From: CAVTBT01 sp963733065
Lineage (GTDB): Bacteria > Actinomycetota > Thermoleophilia > Gaiellales > Gaiellaceae
Assembly (NCBI GenBank): GCA_963733065.1
Contig: CAVTBT010000004.1
Location: 248,001-312,000 of the forward strand
Reading direction: 5' to 3'
Length of the DNA: 64,000 nucleotides
The notes under the pieces: model-generated
The model's input: only the letters and a program-made list of their open reading frames with translations
Told to the model about the DNA's origin: nothing
The model's database searches: none
Program-made: the position numbers and the translations under genes
Shown here: positions 49,291-57,415 of the stretch, in pieces
Numbering within the stretch: the first letter of the stretch is position 1
Layout: each line of letters begins with the position of its first letter

Positions 49291-50198
49291 GACGCTTCTA
49301 CCCCCTTGATCAGCGCCGCGACGGCGTCGTTGAGCGGCGTCGGCACACCGTGCTCGCGGCCGAAGCGCGCGATGCCGCCGTTCAGGAAGTCCACCTCGGT
49401 TGCTCGGCAGGCCTCGACGTCCTGGAGCATCGAGGCCTTGTGGTCGTACGCCACCTCCCGCTTCGCAGCGTGGTCGATGAGCGCCTCGGGATCGGCGTCC
49501 AGCTCGATGCCCTGGGCGGCCGCCACGGCCTTGCCCTCGTCGACGAGCCCGCTGACGAGCCGCCGCAGCGCCGGGTTCTCGCAGACGCGGCCGTGCGTGA
49601 GGCCGGTGAGGGCGCCGACCGGGTTCGTCGAGGCGTTGAAGATCACCTTCCGCCACTGCGCCGGCCGGGCATCCGGGACTGCCGCCGCGGGCATGCCCGC
49701 ACGCGTGCAGGCCTCCGCCAGCCGCTCGATCTCGTCGCTCCGTGCCGGGCGCGGCTCGAACGGCCCGAAGGTCGTGTCGCCCTTGACGTCCCACTGCACG
49801 TGTCCCGGGCCGAGCAGCTTCCCGGCCGGGAACGTCGTCCCGCGGATCACGCGCGGCACGTGCGCGGCGAGCACCTCCTCGTTGCCGACGCCGTTCTGAA
49901 CGGTCGCGAGGGCGCCGTCCGCGAACGCGTGCGCGGTCGCCTCGACGGCGGCCGCGGTGTGCATCGCCTTCGTGGCGACGATGCCGAGCTCGCAGGGCGG
50001 CAGCTCGGCGGCGTCCCAGGTCGCCCTGGGCCGGCCGACCACGTCGCCCGCGCCGGAGAGACGCAGGCCGGAGGCGTTGATCGCGTCCACGTGCTCGCGG
50101 TACTGGTCGTACGCCCACACCTCGACGTCGTCGAGCGTGGCGAGGTTCGCCGCGAACAGCGATCCGACAGCCCCGCAGCCGACCACGCAGATCCTCAT
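49275..50198 (-). CDS. Ketopantoate reductase-like dehydrogenase (first paralogue)
   Basis: An NADP-dependent 2-dehydropantoate-2-reductase family enzyme of 307 residues. ICVVGCGAVGSLFAANL is the Rossmann motif, VATKAMHTAAAVEA and TVQNGVGNEEVL line the cofactor site, QWRKVIFNASTNPVGALTGL contains the catalytic Lys region, and CRATEVDFLNGGIARFGREH the C-terminal domain signature. It overlaps livM by 4 nt (ATGA) and the M24 gene by 16 nt. The operon suggests it reduces a 2-keto acid catabolite rather than ketopantoate. Confidence 0.85.
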   Translation of the reverse strand: MRICVVGCGAVGSLFAANLATLDDVEVWAYDQYREHVDAINASGLRLSGAGDVVGRPRATWDAAELPPCELGIVATKAMHTAAAVEATAHAFADGALATVQNGVGNEEVLAAHVPRVIRGTTFPAGKLLGPGHVQWDVKGDTTFGPFEPRPARSDEIERLAEACTRAGMPAAAVPDARPAQWRKVIFNASTNPVGALTGLTHGRVCENPALRRLVSGLVDEGKAVAAAQGIELDADPEALIDHAAKREVAYDHKASMLQDVEACRATEVDFLNGGIARFGREHGVPTPLNDAVAALIKGVEASWTPS

Positions 50199-51241
50199 GC
50201 GGTCGCCTCCTGGGTCGCAGGCCCGGGCCGACGGCGCGGTCCGCGGGGCAGCCGCAGCTCCCGCCCACCCGTGAGCCCGGACGGCCGCAGGATGAGCACG
50301 AGCGCCATCAGGCCGGCGATGACGATGAGACGTGTTCCCGTCGGCAGGTTCAGGTCGACGCCCACGACGCTGACGCCCTGCTCGGCCTCGCCGAGGAAGG
50401 CGTCCACGCCGCTCACGACGAGCGCACCGACGACCGCGCCCCACAGGCTCGACACGCCCCCGACGACGAGCATCGCCAGGGTCAGGAACGTGAACTCGAG
50501 GTACACCTGCTCGGTCGTGATCGAGCCGAGGAAGTGCACGTACAGGCCTCCGGCGAAGCCCGCGAGCGTCCCGCTGAGGGTGAATGCCCACAGCCGCTGC
50601 CGGTGCACGGAGATCCCCACCGCCTGGGCGGCAGCGGGATCCTCGCGTGTCGCGCGGAGCTTCCGGCCGAGCGGGCTGCGCTGGTAGAGGAACGCGCAGG
50701 CGACCACGACGATCGCCCCGAGCGTCGCCTGGCGGCCGGTGGTCGTCTCCGGTACGAGTGAGAGCGTCGTCGCGCCGGGGCCGATCTTCGTCCATTCGCG
50801 CAGCAGGTTGTGGGTGATCTCGAGCACGGCGAAGGTCGCGATCCCCGCTGCCAGGCCGGACAGTCGCATGAGCGGCAGCCCGACGAGGAGCGCGAACGCG
50901 CCGCCCACCGCCGCCGCCAGGAGCAGCGAGGGAACGTTGCCGATCGTGTGGTCGCGGAGGATCGGGAAGAGATCCGGCAGGACGCCGGTCTTGGACTCGA
51001 GCGGCACCGTCATCACGCCCGCCGCGAACGCCCCGACCGCGACGAAGCTGACCTGACCGAACGAGAGTACGCCAGAGTTGCCGATGAACACGTAGATGGC
51101 GACGACGATCGCCACGGAGACGAGCGCGTTCAGCACGTGGATCTCGGTCGAGCGTGAAACGACGGTCGAGAGCAGTCCGACCACCACCACCAGCACGACG
51201 GGCCCGAGCAGCTCGACGGCGGTGTCGACGCGGGACCTCAT
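50195..51241 (-). CDS. livM: ABC transporter permease, LivM type
   Basis: Inner-membrane subunit of a branched-chain-amino-acid-type (HAAT) importer. 348 residues with about ten helices: GLLSTVVSRSTEIHVLNALV, YVFIGNSGVLSFGQVSFVAV (the family's N-G-x-L-S-x-G-Q motif), and ATREDPAAAQAVGISVHRQR with EAxxxxxxG-like coupling to the ATPases. The ATG lies 4 nt inside the livH end. HAAT systems carry amino acids, amides and urea, so substrate is not fixed. Confidence 0.9.
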   Translation of the reverse strand: MRSRVDTAVELLGPVVLVVVVGLLSTVVSRSTEIHVLNALVSVAIVVAIYVFIGNSGVLSFGQVSFVAVGAFAAGVMTVPLESKTGVLPDLFPILRDHTIGNVPSLLLAAAVGGAFALLVGLPLMRLSGLAAGIATFAVLEITHNLLREWTKIGPGATTLSLVPETTTGRQATLGAIVVVACAFLYQRSPLGRKLRATREDPAAAQAVGISVHRQRLWAFTLSGTLAGFAGGLYVHFLGSITTEQVYLEFTFLTLAMLVVGGVSSLWGAVVGALVVSGVDAFLGEAEQGVSVVGVDLNLPTGTRLIVIAGLMALVLILRPSGLTGGRELRLPRGPRRRPGPATQEATA

Positions 51242-52149
51242 ACGCGCTCCACGAGTGAGCCGCCGCCTCGGGCGAACAGGCCGGCCGGCCGCAGCAGCAG
51301 CACGAGGATGACGAGCGCGAAGACGACCGACGGCAGGAAGACGGTCTTGTCGGTCGGCAGGGCGCCGTTGATGACGCCGATCGCGAAGCCGATCGAGAAA
51401 CCACCGAGCGTCGCCGTCCACAGGCGGTCGATCCCACCGAGGACGACGCCGACGAGCACGACGATCGTGTCGCGGAGCGCAAAGTCCGGGGCGACGAGCG
51501 GGAACTGCACGGTGAGGATCACGGCCACAGTGGCCGCGAGCACGCCGGAGAGCAGCACGGCGAACGAGATCACGCTGTCCGCGCGCACGCCGAGCAGGCG
51601 CGCGGTGCGGAAGTCCGTCGCGGCGGCGCGCATGTGCAGGCCGATTCGGGTGCGTCCGAGGAGCAACGCCAGCAGGCCGAGCGAGACAACGGCCACGACG
51701 ATCGCCACGATCGTCACCTTGCGGACGTCGACGCCGCCGACCGTGATCGCCTGGTTGAGGGGCGCCACGGACGCGGCGACCTCGCCGATCGTCTCGTCGC
51801 GCGTGTCGATCAGGAGCGCGACGCTCTCCAGCAGGAACGCCACGGCGAAGGTGGTCACGAGCATCACGGCCGGCGACTGCGTCCGGAGCGGCCGGAAGAC
51901 CGCACGGTCCATCGCCATCGTCAGAGCGATGACGACCGCGAAGCACGCCGCGACGCTGCCCGCGACCGGCCACGTGGACGTGAACGCGAGCGTGTAGGCG
52001 CCGGCCATGATCAGCTGCCCGTACGCGAAGTTGATGAGCCGCAGCACGCCGAAGACGAGGCCGATGCCGACGGCCATCAGCGCATAGACCGAGCCGAGCC
52101 CGACGGCGTCGACGATGGTCTGGGCGTCGACGGCGGCGACGATGCTCAC
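51238..52149 (-). CDS. livH: ABC transporter permease, LivH type
   Basis: The second membrane subunit. 303 residues, eight helices. ALMAVGIGLVFGVLRLINFAYGQLIMAG is the LivH signature (N-F-A-x-G), and HMRAAATDFRTARLLGVRAD is the cytoplasmic coupling segment. Overlaps are 4 nt on both sides, with livF upstream and livM downstream. The GTG start follows the livF stop. Confidence 0.9.
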   Translation of the reverse strand: MSIVAAVDAQTIVDAVGLGSVYALMAVGIGLVFGVLRLINFAYGQLIMAGAYTLAFTSTWPVAGSVAACFAVVIALTMAMDRAVFRPLRTQSPAVMLVTTFAVAFLLESVALLIDTRDETIGEVAASVAPLNQAITVGGVDVRKVTIVAIVVAVVSLGLLALLLGRTRIGLHMRAAATDFRTARLLGVRADSVISFAVLLSGVLAATVAVILTVQFPLVAPDFALRDTIVVLVGVVLGGIDRLWTATLGGFSIGFAIGVINGALPTDKTVFLPSVVFALVILVLLLRPAGLFARGGGSLVERV

Positions 52150-52862
52150 GAGAGGTAGGCGGCCACCATCCGCTCCGTGTCGCCGGCGTCGGCCTGGGTC
52201 AGGGTCAGCCGGAGCTCGCCGTTCGCGATCAGGTACGTCCGGTCCGCGAGGGCGACGGTCCGCTGCGCGCGCTGCTCGACGAGCAGCACGGTGACACCTC
52301 GTGCGCGGATCGTGCCGAGCGCCTCGAAGACGACGTCCACGAGCCCCGGCGCGAGCCCGAGCGACGGCTCGTCGAGCAGGAGCACGTCCGGGCTGGCGAC
52401 GAGCGCCCGCGCGATCGCGAGCTGCTGCTGCTGGCCGCCGGACAGCGCGCCGGCAGGCCGGCGCCGGAACTCGCGGACGACCGGGAAGAGCTCGTGGACG
52501 GCCTCGACGTCTGCGTCGACACCGGCACGCGAGCGGCGGCCGGCGAGGCCTAGGCGAAGGTTCTCCTCCACGGTCATGCTCGCGAAGATCCGGCGGCCTT
52601 CCGGCACGAGCGCTACGCCTGAGCGCGCGACCGCCTCCGGCGACTTGCCGCGGGTGGACACGCCGCCGAGCCGGATCTCGCCGGCGTGATGCGGGACGAG
52701 GCCCATGATCGCGTGCAGCGTCGTGGACTTGCCCGCGCCGTTCGGGCCGATCAGGCCCACGATCTCGCCTCGCCGGGCCTCGAACGACAGCCCGCGCACC
52801 GCGGCGACCGCCCCGTGCCGAACGCCGAGGTCACGCACCTCCAGGACGGCGGCGTCAGTCAT
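52146..52862 (-). CDS. livF: ABC transporter ATP-binding protein, LivF type
   Basis: A 238-residue ATPase. Walker A GLIGPNGAGKSTTL, Q-loop region, signature GALSGGQQQQLAIARALVAS, Walker B VLLLDEPSLGLAPGLVD, and the H-loop replaced by VLLVEQRAQRTVAL, the 'LVEQ' normal for LivF. It pairs with LivG to power the permeases. Overlap of 8 nt with livG and 4 nt with livH. Confidence 0.92.
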   Translation of the reverse strand: MTDAAVLEVRDLGVRHGAVAAVRGLSFEARRGEIVGLIGPNGAGKSTTLHAIMGLVPHHAGEIRLGGVSTRGKSPEAVARSGVALVPEGRRIFASMTVEENLRLGLAGRRSRAGVDADVEAVHELFPVVREFRRRPAGALSGGQQQQLAIARALVASPDVLLLDEPSLGLAPGLVDVVFEALGTIRARGVTVLLVEQRAQRTVALADRTYLIANGELRLTLTQADAGDTERMVAAYLS

Positions 52863-53625
52863 CGTGCACCGCGCTCTCGCCCAGGTAGGCGGCGCCGACG
52901 TCCAGGTTCGCCCGTACCTCGGCCGGCGTGCCCTCGGCCAGCGTGCGGCCCTGGTCGAGCACGTGGATCCGGTCGCAGACCTCCATCACGAGCGCCATGT
53001 TGTGGTCGATCAGCAGCACGCCGGCGTTGTGCTCGTCACGGACGGAGCGCACGACGGCGGCGAAGTCCGGCACCTCCGCCTCAGGGAGCCCCGCCGCGGG
53101 CTCGTCCATGAGCACGAACCGCGGCTCCGTTGCCAGCGCCCTCGCGACGCCGAGACGCCGCTCGTCGCCATGGGCAAGCGTGCCCGCCGATGCGTCCGCG
53201 TAGCCGTCCAGACCGAGCAGGCCGAGCAGCTCGTCGGCCCGCGCCCGCGCGGCGCGCGGCCGGGAGCCGACACCGAGGGCCGCCACCTCCACGTTCTCGC
53301 GCACGGACAGCCCCGCGAAGGAGCGGCTGTGCTGGAACGTCCGGGCGAGCCCGGCCCGGCCGCGCCGGTGTGCGCTCCAGCCGGTGATCTCGCGCTCGCC
53401 GAGCTCGACGCGCCCGCTGCTCGGCGCGTCGAAGCCCGAGAGGAGGTTGACGAGCGTCGACTTGCCCGCTCCGTTCGGCCCGATCAGGCCGACGACTTCG
53501 TGGCGCCGCAGCTCGAGAGTGACGCCGTCGAGGGCGCGTACCCCCTGGAACGAGCGCGAGACGGCGGAGGCCCGGAGGGTCTCTCCGGGCCTCCTTTCCG
53601 ACTCAGGTGCGAGCGTCTGCGTCAA
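52855..53625 (-). CDS. livG: ABC transporter ATP-binding protein, LivG type
   Basis: A 256-residue ATPase. Walker A GLIGPNGAGKSTLVNLLSG, a LivG-typical relaxed signature AGTLAHGDERRLGVARALAT, Walker B FVLMDEPAAGLPEAEV, H-loop VLLIDHNMALVMEV, and the LivG end ADVRANLDVGAAYLGE-like segment. The TTG start 8 bp after the binding-protein gene is the only one available before the ATPase fold. A hairpin lies within the first codons. Confidence 0.9.
   Translation of the reverse strand: MTQTLAPESERRPGETLRASAVSRSFQGVRALDGVTLELRRHEVVGLIGPNGAGKSTLVNLLSGFDAPSSGRVELGEREITGWSAHRRGRAGLARTFQHSRSFAGLSVRENVEVAALGVGSRPRAARARADELLGLLGLDGYADASAGTLAHGDERRLGVARALATEPRFVLMDEPAAGLPEAEVPDFAAVVRSVRDEHNAGVLLIDHNMALVMEVCDRIHVLDQGRTLAEGTPAEVRANLDVGAAYLGESAVHDD
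53569..53591 (-). terminator. Hairpin after the binding-protein gene (possible attenuator)
   Basis: A perfect 9-bp stem GGCCCGGAG/CTCCGGGCC with a 5-nt loop, about 43 nt past the stop of the solute-binding-protein gene and just inside livG. No U-run follows. It could protect or partly terminate the upstream message so that binding protein exceeds permease. Confidence 0.4.
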
Positions 53626-53633
53626 GCGACGTC

Positions 53634-54815
53634 CTAGAGCGTGGGGACGACCTTGGCCCGGACGGCGCCGACGTAGCGCGCCTTGTTGCCCTCGATCTTG
53701 ATCACGCGGTACTGCCGCCCGAAGACGGTGTGGTACTGGCGGGAGAAGGTGACCAGGCCCGACAGCGTCGGCACGTTCTTGAACTTCTCCAGCTGCGCGG
53801 CGAGCCGGATGCCGCTCGTCGACCCACCGGCACGCTTGATTGCGGCGGCGACGCCGTCGATTGCCGCGGCGCCGGTGACGAAGCCGCCGGTGCCCGCCTT
53901 GACCTGCTTCGCCAGCGTGCGGACGGCCTTGTTCGGATCGTCGCCGAAGACCGACGCATAGGTCACGGCGTAGTAGTTCGTGACCTGCGGGTTCTTCGGG
54001 TTCCAGTACGTGCCGTCACCCGCCCACGAGTTCAGGATCGCGGTGCGATTGCCGAGCGCGCGGAGGCCCGACACGAGCGCCGGCAGCTCGCCGAACGCCG
54101 TCGCCGTCACGATCACGTCCGCCGTGCGGCTGTTCAGCCGGCTGACCGCGTTCTGGACGTTGTTCGCTCCGGTCGCGTAGCTCTCGCGGGCGGCGATCTT
54201 GCCGCCCAGCTGCGTGAACCGCTTGTCGAACGCCTGCACGACGTTCTTGAAGTAGACGAGCAGCGTGTTCGTCGCGAGCGACGCCGTCCGCCAGCCCTTG
54301 CGATAGGCGTACTCCGCCATCGCCGAGCCCTCGTCCTGGGCGAGGTTGCCGAAGCTGAACGCGAGGCGTCCCTTCGTGCCGAAGCGCTTCGGCCCCATCT
54401 GGTCGGTGCCGATGCACGGCGCCACCGCCAGCACGCCGCGGTTGATCGCCTCCTGCACGACGGGTGTCGCGAAGTCGACGTCGCACGTCGTGAAGATGAC
54501 GTGCGAGCCCTGGCCGAGCAGCGACGCCGCACAGGACTTCGCCTTCGCCGGGTTGTTGTTGTTCGTGTCGCAGGTGAGGATCCGCAGCTGGCGGCCGTTG
54601 ACGCCGCCACGGCTGTTCAGCTGGTTGACGCGAATCTTCGCGGCGGCCAGGGCAGGCCCGTCGAACGGGGCCATGTTGCCCTTGCTGTCGTACGCCCAGC
54701 CGATCGTGATCGGCGAGCCTCCCTTGCTCGCCGCCCTCACCGAACCGGCGACGACGGCCACGGCCACGGCCGCCGCGACGAGCACGGCGAGCGCAGCCCA
54801 GGTCCTACGTGTCAT
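53634..54815 (-). CDS. ABC transporter solute-binding protein (LivK-like)
   Basis: The extracytoplasmic receptor of the importer. 393 residues; MTRRTWAALAVLVAAAVAVA is a signal peptide without a lipobox. The mature part has the Peripla_BP_6 pattern: ITIGWAYDSKGNMAPFDGPA, NSRGGVNGRQLRILTCDTNN, VAPCIGTDQMGPKRFGTKGR, and ADVIVTATAFGELPALVSGL. It lacks the Ser/Thr-rich loop that marks leucine binding, so the ligand is open. AAGGAGGGCGTC precedes the ATG; the start overlaps the previous gene by 4 nt. Confidence 0.9.
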   Translation of the reverse strand: MTRRTWAALAVLVAAAVAVAVVAGSVRAASKGGSPITIGWAYDSKGNMAPFDGPALAAAKIRVNQLNSRGGVNGRQLRILTCDTNNNNPAKAKSCAASLLGQGSHVIFTTCDVDFATPVVQEAINRGVLAVAPCIGTDQMGPKRFGTKGRLAFSFGNLAQDEGSAMAEYAYRKGWRTASLATNTLLVYFKNVVQAFDKRFTQLGGKIAARESYATGANNVQNAVSRLNSRTADVIVTATAFGELPALVSGLRALGNRTAILNSWAGDGTYWNPKNPQVTNYYAVTYASVFGDDPNKAVRTLAKQVKAGTGGFVTGAAAIDGVAAAIKRAGGSTSGIRLAAQLEKFKNVPTLSGLVTFSRQYHTVFGRQYRVIKIEGNKARYVGAVRAKVVPTL

Positions 54816-55786
54816 GACGCCCTCCTTGAAGCAGTTGACCCTTCTGGAACCGGTCCCTCGGACTCGGCCGACCACGACGCCTCCCTCGCCTTGATCAGCC
54901 TGTACATCGCTTCGTGCAGCGGTACGGGCACGCCGAGGCGCTGGGCCTCGCGCACGAGCGAGCCCGTGATGAGATCGACCTCCGTCGGCCGCCGGGCCTC
55001 GACGTCCTCCAGCATCGAAGGGTAGTGGGCGCTCCCCCTCCGCGTGGCGAGCACGTTCATCTCCCACGGATCGTCGTGTAGCTCGACCCCCGCGGCGGCG
55101 GCGACACGCTTGCCCTCCTCGACGAGCTCCTTGACGAGATGCCCAAGGTCGGTCGGCTCGTCGAGCTCGGCGAAGTGGCGGTCGTGCGGGAGCCCGGTCA
55201 GCGCGGCGACCGCGTTGACCGTGGCGTTGAAGATCAGCTTCGACCACTGGGCGGGCAGCAGGTCGGGCAGCGCCTCGGCCTTCAGGCCGGAGCGCTCGAT
55301 CAGACCGGCGATCTCCTCGACCGTCTCGAACGACGTGTCCTCGTACGGGCCGAGCCACGTCGGCGTGTCGAGGATGTACTCCACGTGGGTGTCGTCGTGG
55401 CGCGTGCCGCTCATGAACGTGACGGCGGAGACGATGGGCCAGTTGCCGCGGCGGCGGACGACCTGCTCGGCGCCGAGGCCGTTCAGCACCGGCATCACCG
55501 TGGCGCTCCGGAAGTGGCCGGCCATCGCTGCGGCGGCCGGCTCGAGGCCGGGCGCCTTCGTCGCCACGATCGCCAGGTCGGCGGGCTCGAGATCGCCGGG
55601 ATCGTCGCTGGCCGTGACGGTCGCAGTGAAGTCGGACCGACCCGAGACGCGGAGCCCCTCGGTGTTCAGGGCGTCGGCGTGCTCTCGGCGTCGCGTGAGC
55701 ACGCTGACCTCGGCCTCCCGGGCGAGGTGCCCGGCGAAGAGGCTGCCGATGACCCCGCCTCCCACGACGCAGACTCGCTCGATCAG
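54812..55786 (-). CDS. Ketopantoate reductase-like dehydrogenase (second paralogue)
   Basis: A second enzyme of the same family, only distantly like the first: RVCVVGGGVIGSLFAGHL Rossmann motif, VATKAPGLEPAAAAM, PVLNGLGAEQVV, QWSKLIFNATVNAVAALTGL and ARRPTEVDLITGSLVREAQR. No ATG, GTG or TTG precedes the first strand. The only sensible start is a CTG forming CTGA with the upstream stop, so either a rare start is used or a base is wrong. 324 residues from there. It overlaps the binding-protein gene by 4 nt. Confidence 0.8.
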   Translation of the reverse strand: MIERVCVVGGGVIGSLFAGHLAREAEVSVLTRRREHADALNTEGLRVSGRSDFTATVTASDDPGDLEPADLAIVATKAPGLEPAAAAMAGHFRSATVMPVLNGLGAEQVVRRRGNWPIVSAVTFMSGTRHDDTHVEYILDTPTWLGPYEDTSFETVEEIAGLIERSGLKAEALPDLLPAQWSKLIFNATVNAVAALTGLPHDRHFAELDEPTDLGHLVKELVEEGKRVAAAAGVELHDDPWEMNVLATRRGSAHYPSMLEDVEARRPTEVDLITGSLVREAQRLGVPVPLHEAMYRLIKAREASWSAESEGPVPEGSTASRRAS

Positions 55787-56868
55787 ACCCCGACCGCCTC
55801 CGACTCCCGCGCGCGGGCCGCGAAGTGCGGGACCACGCGGCTCGCGAACAGCTCCTGATTCTTGATCGCCTGCCAGTGGTCGGCGCCGCCCGCGTTGACG
55901 GTGATGCCGATCTCGCCGATCCCGGTACACGTCTCGAGCGTGGCCTCGATGCGCTCGATCACGTCGTCGGGCGTCCCCACCCAGACGTAGTCGTCGGCCA
56001 CGAGCTGCTCGAACGGGATCTCGACGAGCGACTCCATGATCCCCGCGGTGTAGAAGCCGTAGTCGGCCTTGATCAGGTCGTCCTTCGGCGGCTTGTCGTA
56101 TTCGATGAGCGGCGACGAGTTTCCGGCGATGAACCCCAGCATCCACTCCTTCGCCTCGCGCATCGCCGTCTCGCGGTCGTCGTCCAGGTGCACGGCGTGG
56201 ATCCACACGATGTCCGGTTCGGTGCCGAACTCGGCGCACTTCTCGCGATAGAGATCCATCTGCTTCTCGAGCGCCGCGTACGGGAGCAGCGGCGGCACCG
56301 CCACCGACCAGCCGTGCTCGGCGGCGAGCTCGTAGGTGCGATCGGACGTGCCGCCGAGCGTGACCCGGAACTTGCGGTCGGGGAACGGGATGATGTGCGA
56401 GTCGCCAACCTGGAAGTACTCGCCGCTGTGGGAGAACCGCTCGTTCGCGAGCGCCTCGAAGAGCAGGTCGACGGCCTCCTCGTACCGCGGCCGCGCGTGC
56501 TCGTCGAGTGGCACGCCCGCCTTGGGCGGGATCCAGCCGTGGCCGCGTCCGACTCCGAACTCGTAGCGGCCCTGCGTGAGGATGTCCGTGACGGCGATGG
56601 CCGAGGCCAGGACGGTCGGGTTGTGGAACGGCAGCGCGTGCAGCATCGTCCGGAAGTTGATGCGCTTCGTCCGCTGCGCGGCGGCGGCGAAGAGCGCCGT
56701 CGGGTTGGCCGAGATCGAGAACTTCGGGAAGAAGTAGTGCTCGATGACGGCGTAGACGTCGTAGCCGAGCCGGTCGGCGTTGACCATCTGCTCCAGCACC
56801 TCGTCGTACAGCTGCTCCGGCGATTTCCCCGGATGCAGCTGGATCTCCGAGTACAGGCTGAACCTCAC
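55783..56868 (-). CDS. LLM-class flavin-dependent monooxygenase
   Basis: First gene of the catabolic operon. A 361-residue luciferase-like barrel: MRFSLYSEIQLHPGKSPEQL, YDVYAVIEHYFFPKFSISAN, ALPFHNPTVLASAIAVTDIL, RYEFGVGRGHGWIPPKAGVP, RKFRVTLGGTSDRTYELAAE and a late VGTPDDVIERIEATLE. GGAGGGT upstream supports the GTG at 56868. Such enzymes insert oxygen or cleave C-S and C-N bonds with reduced flavin, but no substrate can be assigned. A promoter with two operators lies 44 nt upstream. Confidence 0.87.
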   Translation of the reverse strand: MRFSLYSEIQLHPGKSPEQLYDEVLEQMVNADRLGYDVYAVIEHYFFPKFSISANPTALFAAAAQRTKRINFRTMLHALPFHNPTVLASAIAVTDILTQGRYEFGVGRGHGWIPPKAGVPLDEHARPRYEEAVDLLFEALANERFSHSGEYFQVGDSHIIPFPDRKFRVTLGGTSDRTYELAAEHGWSVAVPPLLPYAALEKQMDLYREKCAEFGTEPDIVWIHAVHLDDDRETAMREAKEWMLGFIAGNSSPLIEYDKPPKDDLIKADYGFYTAGIMESLVEIPFEQLVADDYVWVGTPDDVIERIEATLETCTGIGEIGITVNAGGADHWQAIKNQELFASRVVPHFAARARESEAVGV

Positions 56869-56888
56869 GGGCCTCACCCTCCTACCGT

Positions 56889-56936
56889 GTGACATGTCTC
56901 GGGCGAGGCGGAGTATCCCGCGGTGTGACATGTCAC
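56889..56936 (-). promoter_or_regulatory. Two operator sites, GTGACATGTC type
   Basis: GTGACATGTCAC (56925-56936) is a perfect 12-bp palindrome. GTGACATGTCTC (56889-56900) is a near copy 36 bp away. One lies within the promoter spacer and the other just past the expected transcription start, so a dimeric repressor binding both could shut the operon down. Confidence 0.65.
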
Positions 56937-56941
56937 GTCAA
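56912..56941 (-). promoter_or_regulatory. Promoter of the nine-gene catabolic operon
   Basis: On the minus strand TTGACG (56941-56936) and GATACT (56917-56912) are separated by 18 bp that contain the perfect operator. Unlike most promoters here, the start codon lies about 44 nt downstream with a ribosome-binding site, giving a true leader. Confidence 0.6.
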
Positions 56942-57019
56942 TGGCGCATATCGGCTACGCCGACTGCGCCCAGGAACTCCCGTGCGGAGCCGCCTGGGCT
57001 TTCTGGGCGGTTCTCGCCG

Positions 57020-57415
57020 TCAGGCGAGAACCGCCGTGACCTCGATCTCGATCACGCACCCGGGCACGGCCAGCCCGGTGACGCCGACGATCGTCTGCGC
57101 CGGATGCTCCGCGCCGCCGGTGACGTCGTCGATGGCGCGCGTGATGGTCTCGTACTCGGTCGGCTGGAGCGTGTAGATCGTCCGGCGCACGACGTCGTCC
57201 CAGCCGACCCCGGCCGAGTCCATCGCCACCTTGACGTTCTCCATCGCCTTGCGCGTCTGGCCGTAGAGGTCGTCGGCCGCGAGCGAGAAGTCCTGCTCCA
57301 GCCCGAGCTGGCCCGCGAAGTGGACGACCGCCGTGCCCCGCGCGAGCGCCACGTGGCTGAAGCCGGGCGCCGGGTGGAGGTCGGGCGGGTTCGACAGCTC
57401 ACGGTGGTGGGACAT
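57020..57415 (-). CDS. RidA/YjgF-family protein
   Basis: A 131-residue trimeric Rid protein. Typical members hydrolyse reactive enamine/imine intermediates such as 2-aminoacrylate. HFAGQLGLEQDFSLAADDLY, GQTRKAMENVKVAMDSAGVG, TIYTLQPTEYETITRAIDDV and AQTIVGVTGLAVPGCVIEIEV are the family blocks. The usual catalytic Arg of RidA (R105 in the 'P-A-R' block) is Gln in HPAQTIV, so this may be a Rid2-7 subgroup member. It begins 17 nt inside the DRE-TIM lyase gene. Confidence 0.85.
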   Translation of the reverse strand: MSHHRELSNPPDLHPAPGFSHVALARGTAVVHFAGQLGLEQDFSLAADDLYGQTRKAMENVKVAMDSAGVGWDDVVRRTIYTLQPTEYETITRAIDDVTGGAEHPAQTIVGVTGLAVPGCVIEIEVTAVLA

